The notes: generated from the letters alone by a model not told the origin. Counted from the first letter of the stretch, positions 7,991 through 16,579 are shown. The stretch: 64,000 bases of DNA from CBDHGY01 sp965263325 (GCA_965263325.1 CBDHGY010000002.1:2790001-2854000); one strand, 5' to 3'. Made by a program: numbers and translations.

Positions 7991-9529
7991 TTATGCCTCC
8001 GCGTTGACCGGCGGCGTCTTCTCAATCCAAGGCCTCGTATTTTCCAGCTCAAGCGCAAGCTTGAACAAGAGCGCATCGTCACCTTGGCGGGCAGAGAACA
8101 TTGCTCCAACCGGCATTCCGTCTTCGGACCAATAAAGCGGAACAGACATAGACGCGCCGCCCGATACATTCATAGGCGCTGTAAAACAGGCAAAATCCAG
8201 AACATTCTGCCGAACTGTTCCGAAGTCTCCCACGGGTGACTGGACCCCGATCTCAGGTGCCACGGTCGCAACTGTCGGCGTAAGAATGACATCAAATTCA
8301 GAGAACCAGGAATCATAGCTGCTAACAAAGTCATTCAAATACTGCAGCACCGCCGAGAAGTTGCTTTGATTGGCTACAAAGTTCCCTGCGAGCCCCATCG
8401 TCCATGGTTCGACCAGATCACTCAGGTTCTCTGGAGTGGGCGCGACGCCATTATATTCCGCCGCGCGCTGCACGAATTGGGCGGCACCAGCTGACCAAAG
8501 CAGTAGAAAATTTTCGACGAATTCATCACCGTCGACGGGCATTGACCAATCGATGACCTCATGACCAAGCTCGCGGCAAAGCTGCGCAGTAGATTCGATA
8601 CCCGCACGCGTTCCAGCGTCGAGCATTGCAGATGTCATCGGATTGGGCGCAAAGGCGATTTTTAGTCGGCGATCGATCGGTTCAGTAACAATATCTCGCA
8701 TCAAAGCCGTTCGATCATTTTGAGAAATCGAAAACAGATTGATCGAATCTCTGACGCTTAGCGTCACGGCATGATTGACGCTGATGTTTGCGCCGCCGCC
8801 AGCTGGGTCACTCTCTACAAGCGCTCCGCGCGAAGGCTTCAAGCCAAACAATCCGCAGCACGCCGCCGGAATACGAATAGATCCACCTCCATCGCTCGCC
8901 TGAGCGAAAGGCACAACGCGCGCAGCCACGAGCGCCGCTGCACCGCCTGACGACCCCCCGGGAATCCGGTCTGTATTCCATGGGTTCCGCGTTGGGCCAG
9001 TGACTATCGGCTCTGTCGATGAAATCAGGCCAAGCTCGGGGGTGGTTGATTTGCCAAGCGAGATAATTCCGTTTTCGTGCCAGGTGCCGACATAGTCTCC
9101 GTATCCCTCCTGAGAAGGTGCGCTTCTGAAAGCACGCGAACCATACCAGGTCGGTGCACCTTTCCAGTCTTCTAGGTCTTTAATGAAGGTGGGCTGGCCG
9201 GAGTATCCTTCGCCCATTGCTGTGTTGGACCGAGCGCGCGCATCGTCATACTGATCATTCACGATCGCATTGATCGCGCCATTGACGCGCTTCGCGCGCG
9301 CAATTGCATCGCTGATAAGCAATTCAGGTGTAAGATCGCCATTTGCCAAGCCTTCCCCTCGGCTCACACCATCAAAATACTTTGCGTAATCGAACGGTGG
9401 TTGCGGCTGGCTGCTTTCGCGAGTGCCCAACGGCTGCATATCTTCTGAAACGGTACTGTCCCCGCATGCTGAGAGTGCACCAAGCGCGGCGCTGCCGAGC
9501 AGCACGTTCCGACGTGTTATTGTTTGCAA
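7991..9529 (-). CDS. Amidase signature family protein, exported Tat-type lipoprotein
   Basis: A member of the amidase signature family that hydrolyses amide bonds with a Ser-cisSer-Lys triad. With the start chosen here (512 aa) the triad is about K117 (FIKDLEDWKG), S193/S194 (PGGSSGG) and S217 (DGGGSIRIPA). The N-terminus TRRNVLLGSAALGALSAC combines a twin-arginine motif with a lipobox, so the enzyme should be exported folded and lipid-anchored. I choose TTG at 9529 because GAGGAATTCAG places an excellent ribosome site 6 bases before it; a longer frame back to 9574 would add residues before the Tat motif. The natural substrate is unknown. The gene converges with the SDR gene. Confidence 0.9.
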   Translation of the reverse strand: MQTITRRNVLLGSAALGALSACGDSTVSEDMQPLGTRESSQPQPPFDYAKYFDGVSRGEGLANGDLTPELLISDAIARAKRVNGAINAIVNDQYDDARARSNTAMGEGYSGQPTFIKDLEDWKGAPTWYGSRAFRSAPSQEGYGDYVGTWHENGIISLGKSTTPELGLISSTEPIVTGPTRNPWNTDRIPGGSSGGAAALVAARVVPFAQASDGGGSIRIPAACCGLFGLKPSRGALVESDPAGGGANISVNHAVTLSVRDSINLFSISQNDRTALMRDIVTEPIDRRLKIAFAPNPMTSAMLDAGTRAGIESTAQLCRELGHEVIDWSMPVDGDEFVENFLLLWSAGAAQFVQRAAEYNGVAPTPENLSDLVEPWTMGLAGNFVANQSNFSAVLQYLNDFVSSYDSWFSEFDVILTPTVATVAPEIGVQSPVGDFGTVRQNVLDFACFTAPMNVSGGASMSVPLYWSEDGMPVGAMFSARQGDDALLFKLALELENTRPWIEKTPPVNAEA

Positions 9530-9602
9530 CTGAATTCCTCCCCGAACAGTGCTCATGTCTGCAGTCGTGACCAAGTATTATTTTACCGGCACTTTGGCTG
9601 CC

Positions 9603-10169
9603 TCACTCTGCTTCCGCACCTTGTAATACACCGCAGGCAATTCGCGGACCCGCTCCGCCAATTGGTTGGCTGATGTGATCGTCTTCATTCGCATGAATTA
9701 CAATCGCGGTTCCGTCGTCGTCAAAGAGGTCCGCTTTGGTCGCGAAATTTGTGAATATCTCATAGCCAGCGCTGCCATCTGCATGAGCGTAAATGTTCGG
9801 AATATCGCCCGGTTCTGGGCCTATCGGGTTCATCAAACCATGACCGTCAGGTATCATCCCGACATGGCCGCCGCTTTTCTTGAAGACGCCCACATCTGAG
9901 CAGTCTCCAACCTGATGGAAATGAATGCCGTGCCATCCGGGAGATAGGCTGCCTCGATCTATGTTGACGCGCAAGAGAATACCGTTCGGTCCACCGGTTA
10001 GTTTGGCGGATCCGATTGCCTGACCACGTTCACCTATGAAAGTTGCGCTGGCGTCAAACTCTGTTTGCTGAACGGATGCAGAGACGATGGTCGTATCTGC
10101 TGGTTTAGATATGTGCTCACACGCTCCGAGCGCGAGAATGGGGGCGAGAAAGAGGGCGCGAGTGACCAT
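9603..10169 (-). CDS. sodC: Cu/Zn superoxide dismutase, lipoprotein
   Basis: Periplasmic copper/zinc superoxide dismutase, which converts superoxide to peroxide and oxygen. The 188-residue product begins with a signal peptide and lipobox (LALGAC). Metal-site blocks are visible: GIHFHQVGDC (first two Cu histidines), GGHVGMIPDGHG (bridging and Zn histidines), and VIHANEDDH with ACGVL near the C-terminus. In the zinc loop the position usually holding a third histidine reads GPEPGDIPN, with Glu in place, so zinc binding may differ from the textbook enzyme. The start at 10169 is chosen because GGAG lies 8 bases upstream; that ribosome site sits inside a hairpin described separately. It follows a glycine-zipper protein gene on the same strand. 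Confidence 0.92.
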   Translation of the reverse strand: MVTRALFLAPILALGACEHISKPADTTIVSASVQQTEFDASATFIGERGQAIGSAKLTGGPNGILLRVNIDRGSLSPGWHGIHFHQVGDCSDVGVFKKSGGHVGMIPDGHGLMNPIGPEPGDIPNIYAHADGSAGYEIFTNFATKADLFDDDGTAIVIHANEDDHISQPIGGAGPRIACGVLQGAEAE

Positions 10170-10199
10170 GAAAAAGTCTCCAGATTTTGTCTGGAGACT
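10169..10199 (-). promoter_or_regulatory. Terminator-like hairpin that holds the sodC ribosome site
   Basis: On the minus strand AGTCTCCAGA and TCTGGAGACT form a perfect 10-bp stem around a 5-base loop, followed at once by TTTTTC and the sodC ATG. The 3' arm contains the GGAG ribosome site. The structure looks like an intrinsic terminator for the upstream glycine-zipper gene and would also hide the sodC ribosome site in any read-through RNA. A dual role is inference. Confidence 0.6.
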
Positions 10200-10229
10200 A
10201 GCTCGGTTTCTCAATAGGGCAAGAAGGTA

Positions 10230-10988
10230 TTAATAGCCGCCTTGAACCCGCCGGCCATTGCGCTCGTAATATACTTCGCCTTGATCGCAATCCTGGACTT
10301 GCTCACGAATTTCACGCCCATCCGGCAGGCGTGTTACGCGGGTTAGCGTTTCGCATTGCTGACGTCCCCCATAAAGGTCATCACTTCTTCCGTAGTCCGG
10401 GAACTCTGTTTGTGACCGAGGCGGCGCTGGATAGGTTCGTACCGAGCGCGGCGCCGTTGTCGGCTGAGACACGGGGTAGCTGCGAGTTTGTTCAGGCCAT
10501 GGTTGGCGCGTGGGCGGGGCAATACTTGGATCGCCGCGATAGCCATGTAATGGAATGCTGTCATGGTAGGTGCGGCAGTTCACGTTTTTCTTACCGACCT
10601 CGCTGCCCGCAACTGCACCGATCAATCCACCGATAATCGCACCCGCCGCGACATTGCCGCTATTGTCATTCTTGCGATGACGATGATGGCGCGGTCTGTA
10701 GCCATATCCATAGCCTCGGTAACCGCGATGCCCGCGGCGATAATAGTGATCGTCATTGTCGATATTGTTTCCGATGGCTCCGCCAGCGACAGCGCCAATG
10801 AGGCCGCCAACAATCGCGCCACCCGTTTGGCCATCGCGCTTCTGTTTTGCGCAATGATCTACGGCGTAAGGTGCCTTAGCGCGGTAATCATTGTGGCCAT
10901 AGCCATAATCTGAATAGCCATATCCTTGGGCGGACGCTGCGCCTGCGAGGCCTAGGCCGAGCGCTGCAATGGTGAGACTTTTTCGCAC
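10230..10988 (-). CDS. Glycine-zipper envelope protein
   Basis: A 252-residue exported protein with a signal peptide ending AAGAASAQ and a Tyr/Gly/His-rich mature N-terminus. Two glycine-zipper segments of the 17-kDa surface antigen type are present: GGAIVGGLIGAVAGGAIG and GAIIGGLIGAVAGSEVG. Such segments form tightly packed membrane helices in outer-membrane-associated proteins. Between and after them the chain is rich in His, Arg and Pro and looks disordered. The start is GTG at 10988 with AAAGGAGA about 6 bases before it. Role in the envelope is not established; a lipid or stress function is suggested only by family resemblance. Confidence 0.82.
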   Translation of the reverse strand: MRKSLTIAALGLGLAGAASAQGYGYSDYGYGHNDYRAKAPYAVDHCAKQKRDGQTGGAIVGGLIGAVAGGAIGNNIDNDDHYYRRGHRGYRGYGYGYRPRHHRHRKNDNSGNVAAGAIIGGLIGAVAGSEVGKKNVNCRTYHDSIPLHGYRGDPSIAPPTRQPWPEQTRSYPVSQPTTAPRSVRTYPAPPRSQTEFPDYGRSDDLYGGRQQCETLTRVTRLPDGREIREQVQDCDQGEVYYERNGRRVQGGY

Positions 10989-11140
10989 TTGCGGTCTCCT
11001 TTACGTGTTTTTGCGCTGCCAGTTTGGCGCACTCTCCTATAAATATTGCAGATTCCAGCCTGAACAGAAAGTGAAGCAGCCATTAAGAAACGCTGGTTTG
11101 CCTCTAGACGTGACAGCGATTCAGACACATCTTACCTGGT

Positions 11141-12226
11141 ATGGGATTGTTAGACACCGTCTCTAAAACCGCCGGGCGCGCACGCTATACCGCTGCGCAA
11201 GGGCTGCGATCTGCCTGGTATGGTGCCCATTACGCAGCTGCACGGCGCAGGTCAGCGGGATTTAACCGGCCAGGCGAGCCTGCTTTCAAGCCTGAACACG
11301 ATGTCAGTTTGCCAGCGCTGCGCAAAGCCTATTTTGATCTTTGGAAACAGGACCGCGCAAATGTTGAAGCCGGGCTCTACGCGCCGCCAAAGGATGTCCG
11401 TCTGCGGGATCTGCCGCGCGCTCTGAAATCGTCGCGCGCTTTTTTTGCGGACGTATCCGCAGTGGACCGCCGGCGTGTTGCGCGGTCGGGGGTGGAGGTG
11501 CGCAAAGCCGCGGCCGCAGACGCTGATCGCTACCCGACCTATTACCGCCAGAACTTCCACTATCAATCCGATGGTTGGCTCTCAGATGAGAGCGCAGAGA
11601 TTTATGACACGCAGGTTGAAGCGCTGTTTACTGGCGCTGCCGATGCGATGCGCCGCGGTGCGCTTGCAGAAATTTCCAGAGAATTGAAGGGCAAAGACCA
11701 GAGGGGCATGCGCTTGCTTGATCTTGCCTGCGGTACGGGCCGGTTTCTAACGCAGGTGATGGAAACGTTTCCCCGCGTGCGCGCAAGCGGCCTTGATCTG
11801 TCGCCAAATTATGCGGCGCATGCACGGGGCCTTCTGAAACCGTGGCCACATGTGGATGTCATCGAAGGTCAGGCCGAGGCAATACCGTTGGAAGACGGCA
11901 CACTCGACATCGTGGTGTGCATTTATCTTTTCCATGAGCTGCCGCCGCGTGTGCGTCCGCTGGTGATGAATGAGGTCGCGCGCGTGCTAAAGCCCGGCGG
12001 CCTATTCGTCATGGCTGACAGCGCGCAGTTCGGGGACAATCCGGATCTTGATGGTATTCTTGAATACTTCCCGGAAGGTTTTCACGAGCCTTACTATAAG
12101 GGCTATCTCTCTTATGATTTCGCGCCAGTCATGGAAACGGCAGGTTTGGTGCCCGAACGCGAGCAGATGGCGTTCCTGACGAAGGTATCGACGTGGCGCA
12201 AATCGTCGGATGCCGTTGTAAAATGA
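11141..12226 (+). CDS. Class I SAM-dependent methyltransferase
   Basis: A 361-residue methyltransferase with a long N-terminal extension (about 180 residues, basic and helical) before the catalytic domain. Motif I is LLDLACGTGRFLTQV near residue 194, the acidic residue that binds the ribose is in SGLDLSPNY, and the post-motif block EVARVLKPGGLFVMAD lies near 280. The domain belongs to the UbiE/COQ5-like Methyltransf_11/25 group, but the substrate cannot be inferred. No strong ribosome site is seen before the ATG. Its stop overlaps the start of the lipoprotein gene that follows (ATGA), which suggests translational coupling. Confidence 0.88.
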   Translation: MGLLDTVSKTAGRARYTAAQGLRSAWYGAHYAAARRRSAGFNRPGEPAFKPEHDVSLPALRKAYFDLWKQDRANVEAGLYAPPKDVRLRDLPRALKSSRAFFADVSAVDRRRVARSGVEVRKAAAADADRYPTYYRQNFHYQSDGWLSDESAEIYDTQVEALFTGAADAMRRGALAEISRELKGKDQRGMRLLDLACGTGRFLTQVMETFPRVRASGLDLSPNYAAHARGLLKPWPHVDVIEGQAEAIPLEDGTLDIVVCIYLFHELPPRVRPLVMNEVARVLKPGGLFVMADSAQFGDNPDLDGILEYFPEGFHEPYYKGYLSYDFAPVMETAGLVPEREQMAFLTKVSTWRKSSDAVVK

Positions 12227-12810
12227 GGCTGAACCAAAAACTGACGTATGCGGTTATCGCCGGCGGATTGTTATTGTCTGGCTGTATGCACAGTGGATAT
12301 CCGAACGATTGGGCATCGCTTTCATCCAACACAGATTGCGCAAATATTTCTGGAACCTACAAACAAGAGGGGGAAAGTGCTGCGAAATCGAGGCAATCTG
12401 ATGCCCTGCTCAGCCGCCTGCTGGATCCGAATAAAGATAGCGGAATTGCATTTTACGAGCACGGTGACGTGCAAGACGTTTCGATTGTTCAAACTGATGG
12501 CAAACTGAAGATTGACGCCACTTTGAACAGTGAAGTCATAGCGTCATGGACTCTCGACAGTGGAGATGGCGGGCTATCCTGTGATGAAGGCCAGTGGATC
12601 TATTACTCTGAGACCGACTTCTTCGGAGATGAGCCCCAAGCTATGGCGATGGGTGTCGGGCGAGGCACTGCGCGGATCAGCAAGATTGAAGATGGCACGC
12701 TCATCGTTGAAATTCGATCTTTTGTAGCTGGAACAGCAATTTTGGTTATACCGATGGCTGCTTCGGAGCGCGTATACTATCGCTTTTATCCGCTTGAGGA
12801 TGTTGGCTGA
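12223..12810 (+). CDS. Small lipoprotein of unknown function
   Basis: A 195-residue lipoprotein with a textbook signal (basic start, then IAGGLLLSGC). I place the start at 12223, where ATGA overlaps the methyltransferase stop; an upstream in-frame start would be inside that gene. The mature part looks beta-rich and contains no motif I recognise. Its last 65 bases overlap the 3' end of a convergent membrane-protein gene on the other strand. Confidence 0.75.
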   Translation: MRLNQKLTYAVIAGGLLLSGCMHSGYPNDWASLSSNTDCANISGTYKQEGESAAKSRQSDALLSRLLDPNKDSGIAFYEHGDVQDVSIVQTDGKLKIDATLNSEVIASWTLDSGDGGLSCDEGQWIYYSETDFFGDEPQAMAMGVGRGTARISKIEDGTLIVEIRSFVAGTAILVIPMAASERVYYRFYPLEDVG

Positions 12811-13360
12811 CCTGCCAATCTGCTGAACTCGTAACCGCGAGAAATGCGAGAATGAATATCGTCGTTGAGGCAAAACCAAAGATAAGCTGAACAGCAAAAA
12901 CGCGGCGCGCATCAAACAAACAGATAACTCCGCCATGCCCAGTTGTATGCTTGCCATATTTTCGATCTTTGAATCCGATTGAGGCCCCCATCCCGTGGTG
13001 AACATAGGGCGTGGTCAGAATTTTGATTAAGTTTTGTCGCCACCGCCAAATGAGAGATGAGAATGTTCTTCTGATAATACTTAGATCAAACCAGAAGTTC
13101 AGGTGCGGCTTGGTTCCTGTTTCTGCTGTTCGGTATTTTTGATAGTAGCGCCGCATATAGGCGTAAATCGGCCAATGGGTAGACAGCAGAGCCAATAGCA
13201 AAACCGTGATCGCAAGCGCTGCGATCAACAAGGGTGCGAAACCAGATGAGAACACGAAGTCGGACGTTGAAACAAGCCAGCCAGAAAATACACCAAACAC
13301 GATCCAGATAGGGAACGTCTCCCGTATTGTTGATGTAAGCGATATAGCCAATTTGGTCAC
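12746..13360 (-). CDS. Putative membrane protein
   Basis: A 204-residue protein of unknown family with two hydrophobic segments near the N-terminus (about 16-35 and 42-60) and one near the C-terminus (about 160-182), plus a basic, aromatic-rich middle part (HWPIYAYMRRYYQKY, FSSLIWRWRQNL). The start is GTG at 13360 with a weak GAGA ribosome site. Its 3' end overlaps the convergent lipoprotein gene by 65 bp, which is long for bacteria, so either the overlap is real or the true end differs. No other reading frame fills this interval, which supports the call. Confidence 0.55.
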   Translation of the reverse strand: MTKLAISLTSTIRETFPIWIVFGVFSGWLVSTSDFVFSSGFAPLLIAALAITVLLLALLSTHWPIYAYMRRYYQKYRTAETGTKPHLNFWFDLSIIRRTFSSLIWRWRQNLIKILTTPYVHHGMGASIGFKDRKYGKHTTGHGGVICLFDARRVFAVQLIFGFASTTIFILAFLAVTSSADWQVSQHPQADKSDSIRAPKQPSV

Positions 13361-13463
13361 TTTCTCGCGGTCGCTTCAATTCGAAATGGAACCGGAATTT
13401 CGAGGCGAGATCAAATTAATCTGGCTTAAAGTGCTGATAAAAAATTGCGCCCTGTGAGCGGTT

Positions 13464-13500
13464 TAAAAAAAGACCGGCCCGAATGAACGAGCCAGTCTTT
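13464..13500 (-). terminator. Rho-independent terminator of the 41-aa basic protein gene
   Basis: On the minus strand AAAGACTGGC and GCCGGTCTTT make a 10-bp stem (one G-T pair) around a 12-base loop, directly followed by a run of T. It lies 27 bp after the stop of the small basic gene. Confidence 0.85.
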
Positions 13501-13526
13501 CACATACGAAGTAAGTGCGTGTTAGG

Positions 13527-13652
13527 TTAAGCCGCTTTCTTCAGGGCTTTGCGTGCACGCTTCAGTTTCGTCTGCTGACGGGCAACTTTTGCTTTGCGCA
13601 CGCGCACTTCTTTTTTGAGCTTTTTCACTTTTGCTTTTGTTTTCTTTGACAT
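13527..13652 (-). CDS. 41-residue Lys/Arg-rich protein
   Basis: This short gene codes for a 41-residue protein starting MSKKTKAKVKKLKKEV and ending ARKALKKAA. About half of its residues are Lys or Arg, with no acidic residue except one Glu, and the spacing of Leu/Val/Ala suggests one long amphipathic helix. A strong ribosome site (AAAGGAGA) lies about 7 bases before the ATG, and an intrinsic terminator follows, so it is a self-contained monocistronic gene. The composition recalls nucleic-acid- or ribosome-binding basic peptides, but I do not recognise a family. It neighbours a small RHH DNA-binding gene on the same strand. Confidence 0.75.
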   Translation of the reverse strand: MSKKTKAKVKKLKKEVRVRKAKVARQQTKLKRARKALKKAA

Positions 13653-13685
13653 GTGACTGTCTCCTTTAGTTGAGTGATATGCCTC

Positions 13686-13868
13686 TCAGGAGCTCCCACC
13701 CGCGGCATGTTCGCGAAGAAAATCACGGATGAACCGGCGCACCTCGCGCGCGGCACTCGTATCCAGCTCATCACACAAAGCGACGAATGCGTCTCGATCT
13801 TCGGATTTGATTCGAATGATCAATTGGCTGTCCTTGCGTTGTTTTTTCTTCGGTTTTTTAGTTGCCAC
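13686..13868 (-). CDS. Small ribbon-helix-helix-like protein
   Basis: A 60-residue protein with a basic N-terminal tail (MATKKPKKKQRK) followed by a strand-helix-helix layout of the Arc/MetJ type: SQLIIRIKSEDRDAFVALC, a turn, then AAREVRRFIRDFLREH. Such proteins bind DNA as dimers through the paired strand. I prefer GTG at 13868, which has GGAG 10 bases upstream; ATG at 13913 would give 75 residues but has no ribosome site. The start region faces an AT-rich, palindrome-filled segment that could be its own operator. Possible roles are autoregulation or control of the basic-protein gene just downstream. Confidence 0.65.
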   Translation of the reverse strand: MATKKPKKKQRKDSQLIIRIKSEDRDAFVALCDELDTSAAREVRRFIRDFLREHAAGGSS

Positions 13869-13917
13869 AGCGTGTTTGCTCCATTGGGCATAGCATTCAT
13901 ATAGCACATGCATATGA

Positions 13918-13946
13918 AATGTATATACATTGCATATATGACAATG
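13918..13946. promoter_or_regulatory. AT-rich palindromes upstream of the RHH gene
   Basis: AATGTATATACATT (13918-13931) is a perfect 14-bp palindrome, and CATTG/CAATG (13928-13932 and 13942-13946) form a second inverted repeat. They lie just upstream of the RHH gene in a segment much more AT-rich than its surroundings. An operator for that protein is plausible but inferred. Confidence 0.45.
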
Positions 13947-14086
13947 ATGTAACGAACGGCAAAAAAGTTTCAGGCTCCGAAGAAATGGCACTCAAATGAA
14001 ACTCCGCCACATAGTTGCCAAATTTGTAAGTGAGTGCATGCTCACATAAATTTGTGCTATGAAGTTGCTCGAAAAGGAAATGCAAC

Positions 14087-15373
14087 ATGAAACGCTTACT
14101 TACAGCCGCTGCGCTTGCAATTGGATCAGCTGCGAGCGCTCAGGAACCACCAGATGTCCATCCGGTTTCACAATTGATTGCCGAGCACGGTCTCAGTGCA
14201 GCTGAAGGCTATCTCGTTATGGAGGAGTGGGCGACAGATCGACCGGAAACAAGTTTCCTCCTTGGCGGCGTGCAATTTCTGCGCGGTATTGAAGTCATGA
14301 TGCAGACGCGCTGGGAAAACAGCGATATTGCCATTGGCTTCATTCCTGGAATGCGCGGGAACTTGCCTCACAATCCCGATGCTGAGTTTGATCCGGCATT
14401 CGTCGAGAACACGCTGATACGCGGATTAGAGCAAATGTCGCGCGCTCAGAATTCATTGAAACGGGCATCTGCTGACGATTTTGCCGTCACAGTGCGCATC
14501 ACCGATATCTGGTTTGACGTGAATAAGGATGGTGTAAAGCAGCCGGGCGAAGCTGCGGCCGAATTGTTCGACGCATTCCAGCCGACACCGCCGCGACCGG
14601 TTCAGCGCCGGGACGCAGATGGCGAACTGGTCCGAGATGAGAATGGTTACCCTATCTGGGATACGCCGGAATTGCCGCCATTCGATGGCCTCATACGCTT
14701 TGATAGTGCCGATGCAGACTGGCTTGCAGCTTACGCCCATCTTGTCGCCGGGTTTGGTGAGCTCACACTCGCGGCGGACCCAACGCCTGCTATTCGCCGT
14801 GTTACGGAAACGCGAAGTGAGCTTCGTTCCTATGGCCGGCTCTTCTTCGATACCACTGGATGGGCAGATGAAGAGTGGGTAGAGATGGCGGCTGCAACAC
14901 TTCTCACGCTGCGCGGTGAACCCGACCAGGAGCGCACACGCGCCGCGCATGCGCACTTCCGGGCAATGATCGAATACAACCGAAATTTCTGGAAGGAAGT
15001 GATGGATGAGACTGACAATGACCGCGAGTGGTTACCGAATCCAGATCAGCAATCTGCTTTTGGAATGCCGGTTGATGCAGACCTCGCAGAAAGCTGGCAG
15101 AATGTGCTCGGCGAAATGTCAGCTGTGCTCGAAGGAGAAGCATTGGTGCCGTATTGGCGGATACCGAACCAGGGAAATCGCGAAAACGGCGTGGGAATAA
15201 ACCTCGCCAAATGGCTCCAGGATCCCGGCGATCTGGATCTGGTTCTGTGGATACAGGGCGAGGCTGTCGTGCCTTATCTTGAGCGCGGACGGATCGTCGA
15301 CACGAACGTTATGAACCGCTTTCAAAGGCTAACCCGAGGGAATGGGCTGATGTTTGCGGCTTGGTTCAACTAA
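14087..15373 (+). CDS. Exported protein of unknown function
   Basis: A 428-residue protein with a cleavable signal peptide (cleavage likely after ASAQ at about residue 19). The body contains a short calcium-loop-like stretch DVNKDGVKQPGEA near residue 147, which resembles an EF-hand/dockerin loop but stands alone. There is no family I can name. An inverted repeat GTGAG-TGCATG-CTCAC at 14030-14045 precedes the gene and could be an operator. The gene is followed by a 10-bp hairpin and then the FabH-type synthase gene. Function unassigned. Confidence 0.75.
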   Translation: MKRLLTAAALAIGSAASAQEPPDVHPVSQLIAEHGLSAAEGYLVMEEWATDRPETSFLLGGVQFLRGIEVMMQTRWENSDIAIGFIPGMRGNLPHNPDAEFDPAFVENTLIRGLEQMSRAQNSLKRASADDFAVTVRITDIWFDVNKDGVKQPGEAAAELFDAFQPTPPRPVQRRDADGELVRDENGYPIWDTPELPPFDGLIRFDSADADWLAAYAHLVAGFGELTLAADPTPAIRRVTETRSELRSYGRLFFDTTGWADEEWVEMAAATLLTLRGEPDQERTRAAHAHFRAMIEYNRNFWKEVMDETDNDREWLPNPDQQSAFGMPVDADLAESWQNVLGEMSAVLEGEALVPYWRIPNQGNRENGVGINLAKWLQDPGDLDLVLWIQGEAVVPYLERGRIVDTNVMNRFQRLTRGNGLMFAAWFN

Positions 15374-15404
15374 CTCAATACGCGATCTCCTGTTGGCAGG
15401 CCGG

Positions 15405-15430
15405 GATCGGCGGGCTAAAACCCGCCGATC
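15405..15430. terminator. Perfect 10-bp hairpin between genes
   Basis: GATCGGCGGG and CCCGCCGATC flank a six-base loop, 32 bp after the exported-protein gene and before the ribosome site of the synthase gene. There is no T run on the plus strand, so it may be a terminator that relies on other factors or a structural element. Confidence 0.5.
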
Positions 15431-15457
15431 AAAAGTGCGCGTAACGGAGGGCGGCGT

Positions 15458-16579
15458 ATGGCAACGCCAGTAATAAGTGCCACAGGTTTGTGGACACCTG
15501 CTCAATCAGTTTCAAACGAGGAGCTTGTTGAGAGTTTCAATTCCTGGGCGGATAAGTGGAACGCCGAACATGAGGCAGAAATAAATGCAGGTGCGTTGGA
15601 GCCAAAGCCTCATTCATCTGTCGAGTTCATAGAAAAAGCGTCAGGGATCAAGTCTCGGTTCGTGATCGACAAAGAGGGTGTCGTCGATCCAGAGCGCATG
15701 CGCCCGGATATTCCAGAACGTTTTAATGATGAAATTTCGGTGTTGGCTGAGATCGGGGTCAATGCCGCCAAGCAGGCGTTGGAGCGCGCTGGGCGCGCAC
15801 CTGAGGATGTTGATGCCGTGCTGTGTGCCGCCTCGAATATGCAGCGCGCCTATCCCGCTATGGCGGTAGAAATACAGGATGCGCTCGGCTGCGGTGGATT
15901 CGGATTTGATATGAATGTCGCGTGTTCGTCCGCGACCTTTGGCATTCAAACTGCTGCCGATATGGTTCGATCTGGGTCTGTAAAATCCGTTCTGATGGTG
16001 AACCCTGAGATTTGCTCAGGCCACCTGAACTTTACGGATCGAGACAGCCATTTCATTTTTGGTGACGTGGCGACAGCTGTGTTGATAGAGGCAGAAGATT
16101 TCGCGCCTGAAAATCACTGGAAGATCCTCGGCACGCGATTGAAAACACAATTTTCAAACAATATCCGGAACAATTTCGGGTTCTTGAACCGCGCCGCGCC
16201 AGAAGGTGTCGGTAAGCCGGACAAGCTGTTTGTGCAAGAAGGCCGAAAGGTGTTCAAAGAAGTTGTGCCAATGGTGGCGAAGATGATCATCGCGCATTTG
16301 GAAGACCTCGGCATTGACGCAAGTGAGCTTCGGCGCATGTGGCTGCATCAGGCGAACGCGAATATGAACCGGCTTATCTCGTCTAAAGTTTTGGGCCGAG
16401 AGGCGAGCGCTGATGAGAGCCCAACCGTGTTGGACACGTACGCGAACACCAGTTCTGCCGGATCCATTATCGCATTTCACAAGCACTCAGAAGATTTTGC
16501 GGCGGGCGATAAGGGTTTGATCTGCTCGTTTGGCGCAGGTTATTCCGCTGGTACGGTGTTTGTGGAGCGCGTCGCGTGA
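15458..16579 (+). CDS. Beta-ketoacyl-ACP synthase III-type enzyme
   Basis: A thiolase-fold condensing enzyme of the FabH group, which joins an acyl-CoA starter to malonyl-ACP in fatty acid or related synthesis. The 373-residue chain is longer than ordinary FabH (about 320) owing to an inserted N-terminal loop around residues 30-60. The triad is visible: Cys156 in NVACSSATFG, His297 in WLHQANANMN and Asn330 in YANTSSAGS. A GGAGG ribosome site lies before the ATG. It stands alone, not in a fab cluster, so a specialised starter use or an OleA-like role is possible, but the family assignment itself is firm. Confidence 0.9.
   Translation: MATPVISATGLWTPAQSVSNEELVESFNSWADKWNAEHEAEINAGALEPKPHSSVEFIEKASGIKSRFVIDKEGVVDPERMRPDIPERFNDEISVLAEIGVNAAKQALERAGRAPEDVDAVLCAASNMQRAYPAMAVEIQDALGCGGFGFDMNVACSSATFGIQTAADMVRSGSVKSVLMVNPEICSGHLNFTDRDSHFIFGDVATAVLIEAEDFAPENHWKILGTRLKTQFSNNIRNNFGFLNRAAPEGVGKPDKLFVQEGRKVFKEVVPMVAKMIIAHLEDLGIDASELRRMWLHQANANMNRLISSKVLGREASADESPTVLDTYANTSSAGSIIAFHKHSEDFAAGDKGLICSFGAGYSAGTVFVERVA

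Noticed and set aside
13918..13946. Short spaced repeats as a CRISPR remnant
   Set aside because: Only single palindromes are present, with no regular array, spacers or cas genes in the window.
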